A stretch of 64,000 bases of DNA from Scylla paramamosain. Lineage: Eukaryota; Arthropoda; Malacostraca; Decapoda; Portunidae. The stretch lies in contig NC_087163.1 in NCBI RefSeq assembly GCF_035594125.1, positions 11,752,001-11,816,000 on the forward strand, read 5' to 3'. The notes beneath the pieces are model-generated. The model was not told the origin of the DNA. It ran no database searches and saw only the letters and a list, made by a program, of their open reading frames with translations. A program made the translations under genes and the position numbers. This document shows, piece after piece, positions 53,101 to 64,000 of the stretch; the first letter of the stretch is position 1; every line of letters starts with the position of its first letter.

Positions 53101-54090
53101 CTCGGTACCTATGAAGATGAATAACGAAATTTTTTTTTCTCTTTATAAAGAGTGTTTTTTTGTGGGTTTTAGCTTTTTGGTACTTAAATAATTTAAAAAC
53201 ACTCATAATACATGATTTTCGTAATGTCCTTTTGTTATACAAACATAAGGTTCTTTACATGTATTTAAGCGTTTTTATAGGTTACATGATCAAAAACACT
53301 CAAAATATATGTTTTCGGTAATGTTTTTTTGTTTCTCTATAAAGAGTGTTTTGCATGCGTTTTAGCGATTTGGTATGTAAGGAATTAAAAAAAAATACTT
53401 AAAGGCAAGTTCTTCGTAAAAGTTGGTTTAATTCCCATGTAATGTGATTGTTCTGCTTTTTAGTGCTTTGGTGCATATCACGCTCAAAAACACTAAAAAG
53501 ACACTTTTTTGGAAATATCATTTTTTTTTTCCCACATGAAGGTAGTTTCGCATGTAATTTGGCATTTTCGTAACTAAGTATGTTAAAAACACTCAACTTT
53601 TTTTCGTAATGTTCTTTTTTCCACATAAATTCCCTGAATTTTTGCAGAATTTTGGCATCTCGGTACCTATGAAGATGAATAAAAAAAATATAAAAATCCC
53701 ATTTTCTTATTTTTTTATTCATTATTTTTATTTTTTCTAATGAGTGTTATTTGTAGGTTTTTGCTTTTTGGTACTAAAAATAACTTAAAAATCACTCATA
53801 ATACACGTTTCTCGTAATGTTATTTCGTTTCCCAAACATAAGGTTCTTTCCATGTATTTAAGCGTTTTATAGATAACATGGTGAAAAACACTCAAAATAC
53901 ATATATTTGGTAATGTAATTCTGTTTCTCCATAAAATGTATTTTGCATGCGTTTTAGCGTTTTGGTAAGTATGGAGCTCAAAAACACTTAAAGGCAAGTT
54001 TTTGGTAAAATTTGCTTTTATTCCCATGTAATGTGATTGCCCTGGCTTTTAGTGGTTTATTGCGTAACACGTCCAAAAACACTGAAAAGA
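50182..54090 (+). repeat. Forward decamer block
   Basis: It is repeated about 7 kb downstream (about 57225-61600), including the odd partial gamma1 duplication at about 52555/59495 and the TTGTTATACAAACATA delta2 variant at about 53233/60220. A deletion at about 53590 (beta1 to gamma2, AACACTCAACTTTTTTTCG) is not in the downstream copy. About 52390-54542 also mirrors about 6353-9020. Confidence 0.88.
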
Positions 54091-54542
54091 CATGCAAAGC
54101 GTCCCATATGAGGAAATTAAAGACCTTACCAGAAATCTGTCTGTTGAGTGTTTTTCAGCATGTTAGGCACCAAAACGATAAATAATAAGGAACTCACTCT
54201 ATGTGGGAATCCAAAAGAAAATTAGTGAAAACGTGTCTTTTTCAGTGTTTTAAGAAGAAAAACGCTAAAACTGATTCAAACCAACCAATATCAAGAAGCA
54301 GAAAAACTTACCAAAAATATGTATTTTGAGTGTTTTTGAGCTTGTTACCTACAAAAAAACGGGAAAATGGATACAAAGCACTCTATATTGGGAAACAAAG
54401 GGACATTGCGAGAAAAGTGTATAATAAATAATTTATAGTTCAAAAAAACCACAAGGCAAAAAACGCAAAAACTCGTGTATATGCTGAAACTCATGAATAA
54501 CACTCTTAATTGGGAAACAGAGGAACCTTACTAAATGCGTGT
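54091..54542 (-). repeat. Inverted one-pentamer cassette (copy S6)
   Basis: A reverse 452-bp segment in forward surroundings. Its left junction is AAAAGACATGCAAAGC and its right is AATGCGTGTCAAAAACAC. It lacks about 25 bp inside gamma1 near 54480 (GTGTATATGCTGAAACTC). It is the mirror of S2. Confidence 0.87.
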
Positions 54543-57500
54543 CAAAAACACTAAAAGGCAAGTTCTTCGTAAAAGTTGGTTTCATTCCCGTGTAATGTGA
54601 TTGCCCTGCTTTTTAGTGCTTTATTGCCTAACACGCTCAAAAACACTCAAAGACACTTTTCTGGTAATGTGATTTTTTTCCTACATAAAGCTAGTTTCGC
54701 ATGGAATTTGGGGTTTTGGTAACTAAGAATGTAAAAAAAAAATCAAAATACACGCATTTAGTAAGGTTCTTGTTCTGTTTCTTGATTAAGAGTGTTATTC
54801 ATGAGTTTCAGTATTTTGGTATCTTAGAAACTTCTCCATATAGTCGAGTTTTTGCGTTTTTTGCCTTGTGATTCTGGTGAAACTATAAAACACTCATTAT
54901 ACACGTTTCTCGTTATGTTTTTTTTTTTCCTTATATATAGAGTGGTTTGCATATATTTTCGCGTTTTTTTTTATGTAACAAGCTCAAGAAAACACAAAAT
55001 ATATTTTTTGGTAATGTTATTCTATTTCTTCATGTTGGTTGGTTTGCATCCGTTTAAGCGTTTTTCTACGTAAATCTTTTAAAAGACACGTTTCCAGTAA
55101 TTTTGTTTTGGATTTCCATATAGAGTGACTTTAATATTATTTATCGTTTTGGTGACTAACATGCTTTTTGTTGCCTTTTGTGTCCCAATATAGAGTGCTT
55201 TCCATCCATTTTCGCGTTTTTTGTAAAAATTTCAAAAACACTCAAAATATACCTTTTTGGTAATGTTATTCTATTTCTTCATTTTGGTTGGTTTGCATCC
55301 GTTTTAGCGTTTTCTACGTAATACACCAAAAAGACACGTTTTCAGTAATTTTGTTTTGGATTCTCATATAGATTGACTTTCTTGGGTTTTATCGTGTTGG
55401 TTGTTAACATGCTGAAAAACCCTCATAAGACAGTTTCCTGGCAAAGACGTTTAATTTCCCCATATAGGTGGCTTTGCATTCAATGGTTTGGTACATAACA
55501 GTCCAAAAAAAAGCTAAATGTAACTTTTTTGATAATATTCTTATTTTATATAATTTCCTGAACTTTGTCCGAATTTTGGTACTCCTTACTTGTGAAGATG
55601 AATAAGAATGAAAAAAAAACGTATTTTTTTATTTATTTATTTTTTTTTTTCAATAAAGACTGTAATTTGTGGCTTTTAGCTTTTTCGTACTTAATGAACT
55701 TAAAAACACTCATAATACACGTTTCTCGTAATGTCCTTTCGTTTCCCAAAAATAGGGTCCTTTGCATGTATTTAAGCGTTTTTATTGGTAACATGATCAA
55801 AAATACTCAAAATACATGTTTTTGGTAATGTTATTCTGTTTCACCATAAAGTGTATTTTGCATGCATTTTAGTGTTTTGGTATATAAGAAGCTCAAATAC
55901 ACTTGAAGGCAAGTTCTTGTTAAAAATTGGTTTTATTTCAATGTAATGTGATTGCCCTGCTTTTTAGTGCTTTATTGCCTAACACTCAAAAACACTCAAA
56001 AGACATTTTTCTGGTAATGTCATTTTTTTCCCACATAAAGCTAGTTTCGCATGGAATTTGGGGTTTTGGTAACTAAGGATGTGAAAAGCACTCAAAATAC
56101 ATGCATTTAGTAAGATTGTTCTGTTTCTCAATTAAAAGTGTTGTTCCAGATTTTCAGCATTTTGGAATGTAAAAAACTTCTCTATATACACGAGTTTTTG
56201 CGTTTTTTGCCTTGTAGTTCTTGTGAAACTATAAAACACATTATACACGTTTCTCGTAATGTCCTTTTGCTTCCATATATACAGAGCTTTCCATCTATTT
56301 TCGCGTTATTTGTAGGTAACCATTTCAAAAACACTCAAAATATACGTTTTTGGTAATGTTATTTTATTCCTTCATATTGGTTGGTTTGGATTCGTTTTAG
56401 CGTTTTTCAACGTAAAACACCGAAAAGACATTGTTTTGGATTCCCATATAGATTGACTTCCATGTTATTTATCGTGTTGGTTCCTAAGATGCTGAAAAAC
56501 ACTCATAAGACCGTTTTCTGGCAAAAACGTTTAATTTCCCCATATATGTGGCTTTGCAAGCACTTTAGGGGTTTGGTACATAATAGTCCGAAAAAAAAAG
56601 CTAAATTTAACTTTTTTGATAATGTTCTTATTTCACATAATTTGCTGAATTTTGCCCGAATTTTGGCATCTCGGTATCTGTGAAAATGAATAAGAAAAAA
56701 AATATATATATTTTTTTTATTTATTTATTGTTTCTCAATAAAGAGTGTTATTTGTGGCTTTTAGCTTTTTCGTAATTAATGAGCTTAAAAACACTCATAA
56801 TACACGTTTCTCGTAATCTCCTTTTGTTTGGCAAAAATAGTGTTCTTTGCATGTATTTAAACGTTTTCATTGCTAACATGATCAAAAACACTCAAAATAT
56901 ATATTTTTGGTAATATTATTCTGTTTCACCATAAAGAGTGTTTTGCAGGCGTTTTAGTGTTTTGGTATATAAGGAGCTCAAAAACACTTAAAGGCAAGTT
57001 CTTGGTAAAAATGAGTTTTCCTTCAATGTAATGTGATTGCCCTCCTTATTAGTCCTTTATTGCCTATCACGCTCAAAAACACTTAAAAGACATTTTTCTG
57101 GTAAAGTCATTTTTTTTCCCGCAAATCTATTTTCCCATGAAATTTGGGGTTTTGGTAACTTAGAATGTGAAAAGCACTCAAAATACACGCATTTATTAAG
57201 GTTGTTCTGTTTCTCAATTAGGAGTGTTATACATGAGTTTTAGCATTTTTGTAACTAGGAAACCTCTCCATATACACGAGATTTTGCGTTTTTTGCCTTG
57301 TGGTTCTTTTGAACTATAAAACAATCATTATACACTTTTCTTGCAATGTCCTTTTGTTTACCAATATAGAGTGCTTTGCATCAATTTTCGCGTTTTTTGT
57401 AGGTAATAAGCTCAAAAACATTCAAAATATACCTTTTTAGTTACGTTTTTCTATTCCTTGATATTGGTTGCTTTGCATCCGTTTTAGTGTTTTTCTACGT

Positions 57501-60500
57501 AAAACACTGAGAAGACACGTTTTCAGTAACTTTGTTTTGGATTCCCATATAGAGGTGAGTTCCTTATTATTTATCTTTTTTGTTGCTTAACATGCTAAAA
57601 AAACATTCAAAAACACAGATTTCTGGTAAGGTCGTTAAATTTCTTCATATAGGAGGGTTTGTATGCACTTTAGGGTTTGATACATAACAGTTCGAAAAAA
57701 AAAAGCTGAAATTAACTTTTTTGATAATATTCTTTTTTCATACGATTTCCCTGAATTTTCCCAGAATTTCGGTATCTGGGTACTATGAAGATGAATAACA
57801 AAAAAAAAATCTTATTTTTTATATTTTTTTATTTTTTATTTTCTACATAAAGAAAGTTATTTGTGGGTTTTAGCTTTTTGTTACTCAAGGAACTTAAAAA
57901 ACACTCATAATACACGTTTCTTGTAATGTCCTTTTCTTTCCCAAACATAATGTTCTTTGCATGTATTTAAACGTTTTTATAGATAACATCATTAAAAACG
58001 CTCAAAATATATGTTTTTGGTAATGCTATTTTGTTTCTCCATAAAGTTTGTTTTGCATGCGTTTTAGCGGTTTGTTATATAAGGAGCTCAAAAACACTTA
58101 AAGGCAAGTTTTTTTTGGTATAAATTGGTGTTATTCCAATGTAATATGATTGCCGTGCTTTTTAGTGCTTTATTGCCTTTCACGCTCAAAAACACTTAAA
58201 AGACGCTTTACTGGTAATGTCATTTTTTTCCTCACATAAAGGTGGTTTCGCATGCAATTTGGGGTTTTGATAACTAAGAATGTGAAAACCTCGCAAAATA
58301 CACGCATTTAGTAAGGTGGTTCTGTTTCTCAATTAAGAGTGTTATTCATGAGTTTCAGCATTTTGGTATCTAGGAACATTCTCCATATACGAGTACACGA
58401 GTTTTTGTGTTTTTTGCCTTTTGGTTCGTTTTAACTATAAAAAACTCATTATACACTTTTCTTGCAAAGTCCTTTTGTTTTCTAATATAGAGTGCTTTGC
58501 ATCAATTTTCCCGTTTTTTGTAGGTAACAAGCTCAAAAACACTCAAAATATACCTTTTTGGTAATGTTTTTCTATTTCTTGATATTGGTTGGTTTGCATC
58601 TGTTTCAGCATTTTTCTACGTAAAACACTGAAAAGACACGTTTTCAGCAATTTTGTTTTGGATTCTCATATAGAGTGAGTTCCTTATTATTTATCGTTTT
58701 GGTGACTAACATGCTGAAAAAACACTCAAAAAACAGATATCTGGTAAGGTCGTTTAATTTCCTCATATAGGAGTCTTTGGATGCACTTTAGGGTTTGGTA
58801 TAATTATAAAAGTCCTTAAAAAAAGCTAAAATTAACTTTTTTGATAATTTTCTTTTATCATATAATAGTCCTGAATTTTCCGAGAAGTTTGGAATCTCGG
58901 TACCTAATGAAGATGAATAACAAAAAAAAAAAAATCTTATTTTTTTTATTTTCTTACTTTTTTTTTTTTTTTAATAAAGAGTGTTATTTGTGGGTTTTAA
59001 CTTTTTCGTACTTAAAGAACTTAAAAACACTTATAATACACATTTCTCGTAATGTCCTTTCCTTTTGCAAACATAAGGTTCTTTGTATGTATTTAAGCGT
59101 TTTTATAGATAACATGATCTAAACCTTCAAAATATATGTTTTTGGTAATTTTATTTTGTTTCTCCATAAAAGGTGTTTTGCATGCGTTTTAGCGTTTTGG
59201 TATGTAATGAGCTCAATAACACTTAAAGACAAGTTCTAGGTAAAAGTTATTTTTATTCCTATGTAATGTTATTACCCTGCTTTTTAGTGCTTTATTGCCT
59301 AACACGCTCAAAAACACTCAAAAAACACTTTTCTTGTAATATCATTTTTTTTTCCCACATAAAGGTAGTTTTGCATGGAATTTGGGGTTTTGGTAGCTAA
59401 GAATGTGAAAAAAAACTCAAAACACATCAATTTAGTAAGGTTGTTCTATTTCTTAATTAAAAATATTATTCATGAGTTCCAGCATTTTGGTATGTAAGAA
59501 ACTTTTCTAATACACACATTTGGTAAGGTATTTCTGTTTCAAAATTAAAATTGTTATTCATGAGTTTCAGCTTTTTGGTATGTAAGAAACTTCTTTATTT
59601 TACACGAGTTTTTGAGTTTTTTTCCTTCTGGTTCTTGTCAAACTATAAAACACTCATACACGTTTCTCGTAATGTCCTTTTCTTTGCCAATATCAAGTGC
59701 TTTCCATCCATTTTTTTCATTTTTTGTAGGTAACAAGCTCAAAAACACATCAAAATATATCTTTTTGGTAATGTTATTCTATTTCTTCATATTGGTTGGT
59801 TTACATCCGTTTTAGCGTTTTTCTACGTAAATCACTGAAAATACACGTTTTCAGAAATATTGTTGATATTGCTGAAAAACACTCAAAAGACAGGTTTCTG
59901 TTAAAGTCGTGTAATTTCCCCATATAGGTGGATTTCCATACACTTCAGGGTTTGTACATAACTCCGGAAAAAAGCTAAAATTATTTTTTATATAATGTTT
60001 TTTTTTTTTTTTTACAAAATTTCCATTAATTTTGCCAGAATTTTGGCATCTCGGTAACTATGAAGATGAATAACAAAAAATTTTTTTTTCTCTCTTATAG
60101 AGAGAAAAAAATTTTTTTTGTGTTATTTTTTTGTGTATTTTGTGTTATTTGTGGGTTTTAGCTTTTTGGTACTTAAGTAACTTAAAAACACTCATAATAT
60201 ACGATTTTCGTAATATCCTTTTGTTATACAAACATAGGGTCCTTTACATGTATTTAAGCGTTTTTATAGGTTAAATGATCAAAAACACTCAAAATACATG
60301 TTTTTGGTAATGTTATTCGGTTTCTCCATAAAGGGTGTTTTCCCTACGTTTTAGAGATTTGGTATGTAAGAAGTTAAAAAACACTTAAAGGCAAGTTCTT
60401 CGTAAAAGTTGGTTTTATTCCCATGTAATGTGATTGTTCTGCTTTTGAGGGCATTGTTGCATATCACGCTCAAAAACACTAAAAAGACTTTTTTGGTAAT

Positions 60501-61597
60501 GTCATTTTTTTTTTCCCACATGAAGGTAGTTTCGCATGTAATTTGGCATTTTCGTAACTAAGAATGTGAAAAACACTTAAAATACACAATTTGGTAAGGT
60601 AGTTCTGTTTATTAATGAAAAGTGTTATTCATGTATTTCATCATTTCGGTTTGTAAGAAATTTCTCTATATACACGAATTTTTTACGTTTATTGCCTTGT
60701 GGTTGTTTTAAAACTATAAAACACTCATTATACACGTTTCTCGTAAAGTCCTTTTGTTTCCTAATATAGAGTGCTTTACATCCATTTTTCCATTTTTTGT
60801 AGGTAACAAGCTCAAAAACACTCAAAATATATCTTTTTGGTAATGTTATTCTATTTCTTTATATAGGTTGGTTTCCATCCGCTTTAGTGTTTTTCTACGT
60901 AAAACACAGAAAAGACACGTTTTCAGTAATTTTGTTTTGGATTCACTTATTGACTGACTTCCATATTATTTTTCGTGTTGGTGCCTAACATGCTGAAAAA
61001 CACTGAAAAGACAGGTTTTTGATAAAGTCGTTTAACTTCCCTATATAAGTGTCTTTGCATGCACTTTAGGGTTTGGTACTTAACAATCCGAAAAAAAAAG
61101 CTATAATTAACTTTTTGGGTAATGTTCTTTTTTCCACATAAATTCTCTAAATTTTGGCAGAATTTTGGCATCTCGGTACCTATAAGGATGAATAACAAAA
61201 AAAATCAATTTTTTTATTTTTTTTCTTTATTATTTTATTTTTTTTCTAAATAAAGAGTGTTATTTGTGGGTTTTAGCTTTTAGGTACTGAAAGAACTTAA
61301 AAAACACTCATAATACACGTTTCTCGTAATGTCCTTTCGTTTCTAAAACATAAGGTTCTTTGCATGTATTTAAGCGTTTTTATAGATAATATGATCAAAA
61401 ACACTCAAAATACATGTATTTGGTAATATTATCTCCATAAAATGTATTTTGCAAACATTTTAGCGTTTTGGTATGTAAGGAGCTCAAAAACACTTAAAGG
61501 TAAGTTCTAGATAAAATTTGGTTTTATTCCCATGTAATGTGATTGCCCTTCCTTTTTAGTGCTTTATTGCGTAACACGCTCAAAATTACTCAAAAGA
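54543..61597 (+). repeat. Forward decamer block with scrambled units
   Basis: The first 600 bp match 25-620 directly, including the rare ATAGTCGAG variant at about 54842. A delta1-alpha2 fusion at about 55155 is the inverted copy of the one at about 36245, so about 54980-55990 mirrors 35417-36430. From about 57225 it repeats 50290 onward. No gene or unique sequence is seen. Confidence 0.88.
60074..60120. repeat. Near-perfect 47-bp hairpin in a gamma2 insert
   Basis: The left arm is C A6 T9 CTCTCT, the loop TAT, the right arm AGAGAG A7 T8 G. The ends pair fully apart from the A/T run-length shift. Ordinary gamma2 units have only one side (TTTCTCTTTATAAAGAGTG). The hairpin looks like a fold-back duplication, followed by TGTTATTTTTTTGTGTATTT, a further partial copy. 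Confidence 0.85.
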
Positions 61598-61875
61598 CAT
61601 GCAACGCCTTGCATATGAGGAAATTAGAGACCCTACCAGAAATCTGTCTTTTGATTGTTTTTCAACATATTAGGCACCAAAACAATAAATAATAAGGAAC
61701 TCACTCTATGTGGGAATCCAAAAGAAAATTACTGAAAACGTGTCTTCTCAGTGTTTTACGTAGAAAAACACTAAAACTGATGCAAACCAACCAGTATCAA
61801 GAAGCAGAAAAATATAATCAAAAATGTATATTTTGAGTGTTTTTGAACTTGTTACCTAGAAAAAAAAAAAAAAAA
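61598..61875 (-). repeat. Truncated inverted cassette (copy S7)
   Basis: The left junction is CAAAAGACATGCAACGCC as in S6. The cassette ends early, inside delta1 (TTGTTACCTAGAAAAA), in an A17-like run. Forward epsilon2 sequence (AGTTTCTCGATAAAGTG) resumes there. Confidence 0.82.
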
Positions 61876-64000
61876 GTTTCTCGATAAAGTGTATTTTCCA
61901 TGCGTTTTGGCAGTTTTGTATATGAGGAGCTCAAAAACACTTAAAGGCAAGTTTTTGGTATAAACTGATGTTATTCCAATGTAATACGATTGCCCTGCTT
62001 TTTAGTGCTTTATTGCCTATCACGCTCAAAAACACTTAAAAGACGCTTTTCTGGTAATATCACTTTTTTTCTCACATAAAGGTGGTTTCGCATGCAATTT
62101 TGAGTTTTTGGTGACTAAGAATGTGAAAAGCACTGAAAATACACGCATTTAGTAAAGTTGTTCTGTTTTTCAATTGAGTGTTATTCATGAGTTTCAGCAT
62201 TTTGGAATCTAGGAAATCTCTCCATATACACGAGTATTTGCGTTTTTTGCTTTGTGGTTCTTTTGAACTATAAAACACTCGTTATACACTTTTCTTGCAA
62301 TGTCCTTTTGTTTCTCAATATAGTGTTTTGCATGAATTTTCGCGTTTTTTGTAGGTAAAAAGCTCAAAAACACTCAAAATATAGCTTTATGGTAACGTTT
62401 TTCTATTTCTTGATATTGGTTCGTTTTCATCCGTTTTAACGTTTTTCTACGTAAAACACTGAGAAGACACGTTTTAAGTAAGTTTGTTTTGGATTCCCAT
62501 ATAGAGTGAGTTCCTTATTATTTATCGTTTTTGTGCCTAACATGCTAAAAAACACTTAAAACACAGATTTCTGGTAAGGTCGTTTAATTTCCTCATATTG
62601 GAGGTTTTGCATGTACTTTAGGGTGTGGTACATAACAGTCCGAAAAAAAAAGAAGCTGAAATTAACTTTTTTGATAATATTCATTAATCACATAATTGCC
62701 CTGAATTTTCCCAGAATTTTGGCATCTCGGTACCTATGAAGATGAATAACAAAAAAAAGAGAAAAAAATCCTATTTATTTTACGTTTTTTTTATATAAAG
62801 AGTGTTATTTGTGTGTTTTAGCTTTTTGGTACTTAAGGAACTTAAAAAAAACACTCATAACACACGTTTCTCGTAATGTCCTTTTGTTTCCCAATTATAA
62901 TGTTCTTTGCATGTACTTAAGCGTTTTTATAGATAACATGATCAAAACCACTCAAAATATATGTTTTTGGTAATGTTATTCTGTTTCTCCATAAAGTTTG
63001 TTTTGCATGCGTTTTAGCGGTTTGGTATATAAGGGGTTAAAAAATACTTCTTCGTAAAAGTGGGTTTTATTCTCATGTAATGTGATCGTTCTACTTTTTA
63101 GAGCTTTGTTGCATATCACGCTGAAAAACACTCAAAAGACACTTTTTTGGTAATGTCAGTTTTTTTCCCACATGAAGCTATTTTCGCATGTAATTTGGCA
63201 TTTTCGTAACTAAGAATGTGAAAAACACTCAAAATACACAATTTGGTAAGGTAGTTTGGTTTATCGATTAAAAGTGTTATTCATGCATTTCATCATTTTG
63301 GTATGTAAGAAATTTCTCTATATACACGAGTTTTTGCGTTTACTGCCTTGTGGTTCTTTTAAAAGTATAAAACACTCATTTTACACGTTTCTCGTAATGT
63401 CCTTTTGTTTCCTAATATAGAGTGCTTTACATCCATTTTGGCATTTTTTTTGTAGGTAACAAGCTCAAAAACACTCAAAATATATCTTTTTGGTAATGTT
63501 ATTGTATTTCTTTATATAGGATGGTTTGTATCCGCTTTAGCGTTTTTCTACGTAAAACACTGAAAAGACACGTTTTCGGTAATTTTCTTTTGGATTCACA
63601 TATTGACTGACTTCCAAATTATTTGTCTTTTTGGTGCCTACCTAACATGCTGAAAATACTGAAAAGACAGGTTTCTGGTAAAGTCGTTTAACTTCCCTAT
63701 ATAGGTGGCTTTGCATGCACTTGAGGGTTTGGTACATAACAATCCGAAAAAAAAAGCTATAATTAACTTTTACGATAATGTTCTTGTTTCCACATAAATT
63801 CCCTGAATTGTGGCAGAATTTTGGCATCTCGGTACCTATAAAGATGAATAACAAAAAAAAATCCCATTTTCTTATTTTTTATTTATTTATTTATTTTTCT
63901 AAAGAGTGTTATTTGTGGGTTTTAGCTTTTTGGTACGAAAGGAACTTAAAAATCACTCATAATACACGTTTCTCGTAATGTTCTTTCGTTTCCCAAACAT
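61876..64000 (+). repeat. Forward decamer block continuing past the window
   Basis: Decamers are in forward orientation with the usual gamma1 and gamma2 inserts. It matches about 47660-49270 over about 61920-63540. The satellite runs to the last base, so the array extends beyond the window on this side. Confidence 0.9.

Overview
This window holds no recognisable gene. It is 64 kb of AT-rich satellite DNA, built end to end from diverged copies of one monomer of about 95 bp. I see no coding gene, tRNA, rRNA, transposon end, CRISPR array or unique single-copy stretch. The open frames present (longest about 140 codons) change frame and strand with the satellite and recur because the satellite recurs. 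Length, monomer size and nested higher-order repeats point to a eukaryotic centromeric or other heterochromatic array. The short AT-rich monomers and GCATGC/ACACTCAAAA-type motifs look plant-like to me, but that is an inference from style, not a family match.

Orientation convention: '+' (forward) means the monomer reads GTAATGTTATTCTGTTTC ... CCATA ... GCATGC ... GCGTTTTGGTAC ... CTCAAAAACACTCAAAA on the given strand; '-' is its reverse complement.

The repeat is nested. (1) Monomer, about 95 bp. (2) Five monomer types in fixed order, called alpha, beta, gamma, delta, epsilon here, form a pentamer of roughly 420-485 bp. It survives as diverged pentamer-only islands at about 16.4-20.6, 33.3-35.4 and 43.0-45.0 kb. 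(3) Two diverged pentamers in series form a decamer of about 1.1 kb (alpha1-beta1-gamma1-delta1-epsilon1-alpha2-beta2-gamma2-delta2-epsilon2). Its gamma1 carries about 50 extra bp and its gamma2 about 105 extra bp. Decamers and their deletion derivatives (about 0.82-0.93 kb) fill most of the window. (4) Multi-kilobase groups of decamers have been copied again, directly and inverted, and are traced by shared rare mutations.

Layout: forward decamers 1-3.66 kb; reverse decamers 3.66-16.4 kb, interrupted by two inverted cassettes of about 475 bp (6.35 and 11.09 kb) and a 274-bp TA array (15.0 kb); pentamer island 16.4-20.6 kb with internal inversions; reverse decamers 20.6-33.25 kb with one cassette at 23.84 kb; forward pentamer island 33.25-35.4 kb; reverse decamers 35.4-43.0 kb; pentamer island 43.0-45.05 kb; forward decamers 45.05-64.0 kb with cassettes at 49.7, 54.1 and 61.6 kb.

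The most striking points are the two-pentamer origin of the decamer, a one-pentamer cassette that always lies inverted to its surroundings and recurs with the same breakpoints, and a pair of inverted arms of about 6 kb (10.99-17.49 and 43.99-50.29 kb) sharing a G7/C7 tract, a TA array and an orientation junction. Boundaries were placed by eye and no percent identities were computed.
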